Below are positions 57,957 through 64,000 of a stretch of DNA of 64,000 nt, one piece after another. Both the position numbers and the translations under genes were made by a program. This DNA comes from Adiantum capillus-veneris (Eukaryota > Streptophyta > Polypodiopsida > Polypodiales > Pteridaceae). The notes below the pieces were generated by a model. The model was given only the letters and a program-made list of their open reading frames with translations. It did no database searches and had not been told where the DNA came from. The stretch is from the NCBI GenBank assembly GCA_014529385.2, contig CM043949.1:106246554-106310553 (forward strand), given 5' to 3'. How positions within the stretch are numbered: position 1 is the first letter of the stretch; each line of letters opens with the position of its first letter.

Positions 57957-60900
57957 CTTTATGGCTACAATGGAGATAAAGTCTTGTATGCAGATTCAGA
58001 AGGCCATAGATACTTAATGAGTAGTAAAAAAAACACAGGAGCCAAGATCCTATTGATTAGAGTAAAGCCAGACTCAGAGAACTCCCACATGTGCACTGAC
58101 TTCAGTGGAGCCAGGTATTGCAAGCTTAAAGATGAAGTGCAGATAGAAGTACAAAGAATTGCCCCAAATGGTTATCCAAAAATCTGCACAAGTCCGCAAA
58201 GCATCCATTTGGTGCATATGCAATCAGGGTCATTGTACATGGATTACAGTGGTCAGATCTATAGTCGAGATCCAGAATTGCAAGATCCAACAGATCAACC
58301 AGTAGAAGCCAATCTGATTGGAGAATCAAGCTAAAGACAGTACCAAGGTCAAGATGGAGCAGTCTATAGCTAGATGCTCAGTGTTCTAAAAGAAGATGCC
58401 GACAATTGGCAACCAAAGAAACTGAAACTTCTCAGCTAGAGCTTGACATGACAGAGCCAATTGAAATACCACTAGTCATGGCATATTGCTCAGATTGTGG
58501 ACAAAAAGGTGGACATTTTCGTGAAGATTGTCCAAGAAATCAAGACAACAGGGACATATCAACTGCCAAGCAAGGTACAGAGAAAATGGAAATGTGAATC
58601 TCGATGTAAGTGCAACTGACTTGTCACTTTCAATGCAATCAGATGATTCTGCATTACCAATAGAAGCACCAACAAAAACACTCCAAGTTCAAAATGAGCA
58701 TAAAGATGCACAGACACCTAAAAAGCTTAAAATTGATTCTTTGAACAATAAATTTCTGCATGAATTTAATCAAGGTGTCGAGATATCACCAAAGGTTGAA
58801 AAGACTGCTAGGTTTGCAAATGATTTTGCATCCGCCGCTGCCACAAGTGTGCAATCATTCACGAGTCTAAGGGACACATCAAACAGAATGATGTTAGCAT
58901 TGTATGGTACACATCATTCATATGCACACTATGTAGACCAAAAAGGGAAACTGTACAAAAAATATCAACCTGTGTTTGAACCACCCACGTACTAGCTCAT
59001 AAAAGTGCGTCCAGCGATAGATAAGAAAGGATGGCTTATTTCAGAGGAAAGAATCTATTATAGCCCATCCTCTCTAGAGTTGAAGGATATTACTCGAGTG
59101 AACTCAGAAATCTATTCAAAGCCAAACTCTCCTCCATCGGAAATCAAGCTTCAACATTGTGACCAAACGAGCACATACTTTGACCAAAACAATCATAGAT
59201 ATAGACGAGGGTCTAGCATCTATGATGCCTTGGGTCCTTAAACCACAGAAGCTCGTATCATAGGAGAACCATGGGATAGACAATATTAGGGCAAAGATAA
59301 TGCTATCTACAGTTTGACTTGGGGAATAATTTGTCATGTTTCTCGAAGATACATAGGAAACTATGTAGAAGGTTTACAAATGCCAAACGTCAACAATGCT
59401 ACCCAAAGTGTATCTTCACAGTCCCAAAAGGTAAGACTGAACCAAAGCCAAACAATTTTGAACTCTTACAATGAAGCAGGCTACAATTATCACTCTAGGA
59501 AGGGGGTACCAGAAAATGCTACACCAAGTAGAAGCCCTAGGGTTTCTAGCCAACATACCCCTTCAAAGCAGAAACCATTGAAAGATCATATGGTTGTTGG
59601 AAGTTTCCAATGACCCAGCTTCCATCAGAATCTGCAGACAAATGCTTCTATGAAGATCATCAAGGACAGAAGTTTCAGCTGATCTCCACAAATCAGAGTC
59701 AAAAGCCGACAAAGCCCATAGTGTTCAAACAATTACATGTGACCAAGCTCACATATGCATATCAAGATGCACATGGTAACAAATATCAACAAGGTCATGA
59801 CCTTGTACAAACCCCTATGGATGGCCCAACTAAAGTCAAAGGCTTTGAAGATGATGCAAGGCCTCAAGGTGCCAGAACATGTGACAGAAAAGTCAAAGTC
59901 AATGGGAGCTAAAGTTTAGAAAGCTACACAAAGGTCACCACCGAAATATCCTTCGAAGAGACAGATCCTGTCAGAAAGTACAGTGGATCTGATCAAGAGT
60001 TACCCAGATGCAAGCAGACAATGCTCAACAATTGCAAAAAAGTACAGTATTACAACCAATGGAGTCAACCTCGATTTGCAGGTGATCAAAGCAAAGAAGT
60101 TGAAGACAAAGCTGAATCAAAGGACACTGCCACAACAAAAGCAGTCAATTCAGACATGAATCCTGAAATGATCAAGTGCAAGATCATTGGTGAACACGAA
60201 GAAAAACTGTCAAGCAAAGTAAAGCTGGATTTTCAGTTAGACAAGAACCTCATGTCTTTTCGCACTTGGAAAAAATGTGGCTAACCACAACTAGAAGATG
60301 CTCCTGAATTTGTGAGCATATCAAGAGACAAACGAGCAAAATGCTCGAGAATCATCTCCACCACCATTGAAGTAAGTTCACAAAACATCATAGCTCAATT
60401 TCACGTGATCACAGCAAAAGATATGCCAGAAAACATCATAATGGGAGTCCCAATGGCCCAAAAGGTCCTAGAGCTACAGAGTTCAACGAAGATGCAGTCT
60501 TCAGAGACAACCAAGAATGAAGACCAAGGCTGGTCACTCATGGACAACAGCACAAAGTCCTCAAGAACAATTCAAATGGAGACTGATGCCAAAGAAAATC
60601 TTATTGAAGATGATTCATCTCCATCAATCAAAACTTCAGAAGAGCTTAAAGCAAATCAAGCAATAGCAAGTGTAGATCAAACAGAGCAAAGAGAAACCGT
60701 GAAAGCTATTGAGCAAAGAATGCCACCAAATCTAGAAGCAAAGAATAAAAGGTTTGCAGACAACCAAGAAGCAATAGACCCATTGCCAGCTAAAGCAGCT
60801 GATGAAAGTCAGATTGAAAATCATAGTCTCAAGTTACCCTCTATAGAGACACAATTAGATCAAGATGAGATCATGGGAAAATCTGGACAAAGATCTTCAA

Positions 60901-61984
60901 TAGAACCAAAAATGTCAGATTCAGAGTTGTAGAAGTCACAAGGATCGAAGAAAAATCTTGCAGACAAAGGTAAAGCTAAAGTGGAACTTTCATTGATTAG
61001 CAAAGAAGGTGTGACATTGTATGCCTCTACATCAAAGAACCCTCATGGATCAACTTCTTCAAGCAAGTCAGGCTTTAAAAACTTCAAGTCAATTGCTGAC
61101 CCAACTAAAACCTCAAAGGAAACAGCCAGAAAAGCAAAGACATTTTAGCCAAAGTACTCAAAAAAGCAAAGGAAAGTCAAGCAAGTGTTTGGTCCAAGCA
61201 GTTTCGTCAAAGTCAATGATCCGGTTTGGATTAAGAACAGGAAATCAACACAGAAAGACAAACACATGGGATGGATAGCATCACACTGGAGCTTAAAGAA
61301 ACAGGAGTACTATGGAGGTAGCAGACAAATATGGGTGCCAAAACCGGAGGTTAGGGCATATGAAGTAACTTCAAGTCCCTCCCAAGAAAGAAGGTCCAAA
61401 GGTATCAACCTCGACAATATCCTAGGATACCTAAGAAGAAGGTATACAACAAAATAACATTGAAAGATGTTGAAGTCTACCACAACTCACAAGAGGATAC
61501 AGAAAAAAGACGGATCTCAAAGAATCTTCCTCTTGAACAAGGATGCTACACAGGCTATACAAAGATTTGGCTACCAGTCAACCGAAAGCCAGTTGCAACT
61601 ATGCCAGACCTGCATGAAGATATCAAGAACTCAACAAGACCTAGAGCGAAGCAAAGTCAACAATGGAGATACAAAGGTCCTCAAGAGATTTGGGTTCCTA
61701 AGTCTTCCAATGCTCCTAGTCAAAAGTCAAATGTCAACGATCAACAGAGGCCTACAACAACATCAAATACTCCTTACAACAGGCCCAATTGGAGAATCAA
61801 ACTGATAATGGAGTCTTCACAGTCAAAGAAGGACAACCCAACCAACGATGCAAATTCAAAGATAATAAAACAGGTATGGAAAAAGAAACCTTCAATGCCA
61901 ACTTGGTCCTTGAGTAATCCTCTTTTTGAGGATTCAAGCTTACTTTTACCTGAAGAAATGTTTGTAGGAAGCACAAGAATGTAA
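57957..61984 (+). pseudogene. Decayed polyprotein with aromatic/Gly repeats and a knuckle-like motif
   Basis: Coding signal passes through frames 57984-58334, 58406-58597, 58528-59613, 59610-60932, 61185-61457 and 61460-61984, with stops and shifts between. A recurring unit of the form Y-x-D-x-x-G-x-x-Y appears at 57987 (YADSEGHRY), 58089, 58230 (YMDYSGQIY), 58340, 58925 (YVDQKGKLY), 59173, 59285, 59645 (YEDHQGQKF) and 59757 (YQDAHGNKY). Near 58490 CSDCGQKGGHFREDC is a CCHC motif with one extra residue. The C-terminal part has three GxxxIWVP-type units (61320, 61560, 61685). A middle Gln/Lys/Glu-rich region is probably disordered. Role unknown; an RNA-binding gag-like protein is possible. Confidence 0.6.
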
Positions 61985-62958
61985 AAAGTCAAGTCGCTAG
62001 GGTGCAAAAAACACTCTTTGGCATAGTCAGAGTCGGGCTTTTGAGCCATAAAATGAGCAAAGCATTAGTCCCAAAGCTTCAAGTCATATTAAACTCTGTG
62101 CTAAGAGTTATAGCTATTAGGATTACGATCAAGCTGGAAGAATTGAGCATATCTAAAGTCGTGTTGCTCATGCTGGATGAGATGAGCATAAGAGTCGAAG
62201 TCTATTAACTTACAATTGGTGGAGTCTCGTAGAGTCCAACACTCATGCACAATGCACAGTAAGATGAGATCACATATCCTCGTCATCAAAAACCATTCTT
62301 AAAGGGGTGCTAGCTTGCAAAGCCATGCCATATGCTTTTATAGCTACACCATCTTTTTGAATAACCCCTCAAAATCATTCTGGCACAGCATATTGTTTTC
62401 CATGCATTTCTGTGTATGCATAAATAGGATGTCCCACCATTGGACATATGCATTAGGCACTCTTTTTTGCTTCCACCTATGCACCTTGAGTGGACTACAG
62501 CAGGCAAACCAATGTTCCATCATGCTACCCTCTCACATTTGCTTCCTTTTTAAATCCATATCTATCAGCAAATAATCCCTTGAGTACTTTATTAATATTT
62601 CCCATGCTAATAAGTACTCCAATGATACGCTTATCCCAAAGGAACTTTTTTTCCACTGAGTTTTTTCCCGTTGGTCATCTAGGTATTAGACCCTAATTTA
62701 GAACCTCATCATTCTACTTCCCTTGTACATACTTTTCATAAATAAATAATAGCCTCATCATTATACTATTACAACGAACAAATGCAACATCATCTCTCAC
62801 ATCAGACATATTTGGACCAATGAAGATGTTGCAACAAAGTGAACCTCATCAACAAATTCAATGACCAATGAAGACAATCAGACATCAACAACCAATCAAA
62901 AACCTTCCACAGCCTCCACGGACACCTTTAAACAATGCTCGAGGACAGGCACTAAAAT
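61985..62958 (+). other. 3' non-coding region of the inner element
   Basis: No supported coding frame. It ends at the polypurine tract. Confidence 0.55.
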
Positions 62959-62971
62959 AGGAAGGGGGGAA
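62959..62971 (+). other. Polypurine tract of the inner element
   Basis: AGGAAGGGGGGAA directly before TGTTAACTGAG. Almost identical to the tract at 7529-7541. Confidence 0.85.
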
Positions 62972-63883
62972 TGTTAACTGAGTCAACGTCAGTTAACAGA
63001 AGTTGCTAAAGACTGAAGACGTATGGATGCACATCAAAGATGAATGCAAAGAAGCAGTAAAGATTATATTTTCCACGTTTTTCCAAAATGGTCACGTATT
63101 GTAAATTCCCGAATTATTTCAAGCCATTGTAATATTTTAATGTGTTACGGGCTTAATGGAAGTTCCAAGTTGTAAAGAATAGGTCACCTATTGTGCCTAG
63201 GTTGCAGATTCAGTAAGTGGTGAGCCCTAAAGGCCTTGGGTGCCCGAACATTGCATATTTTTAACCTAGGTATATAAGGCAGTGTGTAAAAGAAATTAGG
63301 GTTCTCAAGTCATTTGTTGAGAGCACTCTTTGGTGAGAGCTCTTGAGGTGTGTGGCTATGGAGTCCTTGAGCTTCTCCTTGCTCATGAGACTTGATTAAC
63401 ACTAATCAATGATTCATTCTCTCTCACTATGCCTCTCTCTTACTTCTTATGCTTGCCTATGATGCTTAGATTAACTAGATCTTAACTAATAGTGGTTAAT
63501 CCCTCTCTAATCTTGTGTGATTACCCTCTTTTGCTTGTGTGTGCATGTAGGTTTGATTGGAGTGTGGTGCTCGATAGATCTATGTGTGTGTGCTTGCTAT
63601 TAGTGTGTTGCATGATAGGATTAGTGTTGTGTGCATTTTGCAATCGTAGTTTGTGTGATTGGGTTGATTAGAGGTGAAGAGAAGTGGATATGGAGATTGC
63701 CCTTCATTTCGGCTTTGCTCCTCCATAGGCCGAGAAGCTCACCTCCTAGAGTTAACCATATGTGTTGCCACGATTAGCTCACTAACCGTGTGAGTGTTTC
63801 CATGCCCTAGCCGGGTAGCTCATCCCTCCAGATTGATAATTTTGTTGCTCATTGGATCTATTGCAATGATGGGAACCCCAACA
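62972..63883 (+). repeat. 3' LTR of the inner element
   Basis: 912 bp, aligned along its full length with 54494-55415. Confidence 0.95.
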
Positions 63884-64000
63884 TGAGCCAAGCCCAATGC
63901 CAATACCTACTCCACATGTAGTCTCTGGAGCACCTCCACCCACAGTTCCTGCTGACTTAGGTGAGTTGGCAACATTTGCTCAAGCTATCAGTCGATCTAT
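63884..64000 (+). pseudogene. Athila-like gag, continuation after the nested element
   Basis: One open frame to the window edge, starting near 63892 with SPMPIPTPHVV and ending AQAISRS. It continues the outer element's gag. Confidence 0.55.

Larger units (their letters stand above)
54494..63883 (+). mobile_element. Complete LTR element without reverse transcriptase (non-autonomous)
   Basis: The LTRs at 54494-55415 and 62972-63883 differ at about 46 of roughly 905 aligned positions by hand count (about 5%). It has an Asp-type primer-binding site and a polypurine tract. No RT, RNase H, integrase or protease motif occurs on either strand between the LTRs. There is only a long leader and a decayed polyprotein. 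The insertion site is inside the gag of an Athila-like element. The flanks TGCAC and TGAGC are at best a degraded target duplication. Confidence 0.9.

Overview
The window looks like nuclear DNA of a land plant with a large, transposon-rich genome. The evidence is plant-type Ty3/gypsy and Ty1/copia LTR retrotransposons, initiator-Met and Asp-type primer-binding sites, spliced genes with GT..AG introns, long (GA)n tracts and no intact ordinary host gene. The lineage cannot be fixed further from sequence alone. Almost everything is mobile DNA, much of it nested and decayed by C-to-T nonsense changes.

Layout. 1-6255: 5' half of a minus-strand Ty3/gypsy element of Tat/Ogre type (LTR, extra leader ORF, gag-protease, RT with two RNase H domains). 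6256-8145: 3' end of an Athila-like element, with polypurine tract and 3' LTR. 8228-10440: decayed remnant resembling a Penelope-like reverse transcriptase. 10445-14780: nothing recognisable. 14781-29117: minus-strand Ty3/gypsy element with a chromodomain-like C-terminus and about 1.7 kb LTRs. Its left LTR is split by a young minus-strand copia element (16030-21278), and its RT gene is split by a 247-bp MITE (24139-24385).

29456-52153: three copies (C, A, B) of what appears to be an undescribed transposon. On the plus strand it carries a spliced transposase-like gene, then a gene for a divergent histone H3 with its own TATA box. Two minus-strand genes of unknown function (here Y and X) converge on the H3 gene. 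Two large palindromes lie between the convergent 3' ends. C (29456-35152) is old and rearranged, A (35153-about 40926) is truncated, and B (43593-52153) is the most complete. A and B are nearly identical over their shared 5.8 kb.

40927-43592: unassigned DNA and the 5' end of a plus-strand copia element. 52154-54493 and 63884-64000: an Athila-like element (truncated LTR, Asp-type PBS, gag), interrupted by a complete 9.4-kb plus-strand LTR element at 54494-63883. That inner element encodes no reverse transcriptase or integrase. It has a decayed polyprotein with a zinc-knuckle-like motif and a recurring aromatic/Gly repeat.

Main result: the H3-carrying element. The histone fold is present in all three copies, so capture preceded the C versus A/B split. 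The four-gene plus palindrome-pair layout is also shared, although the palindrome sequences differ. Every copy in this window is broken, so activity would have to come from copies elsewhere.
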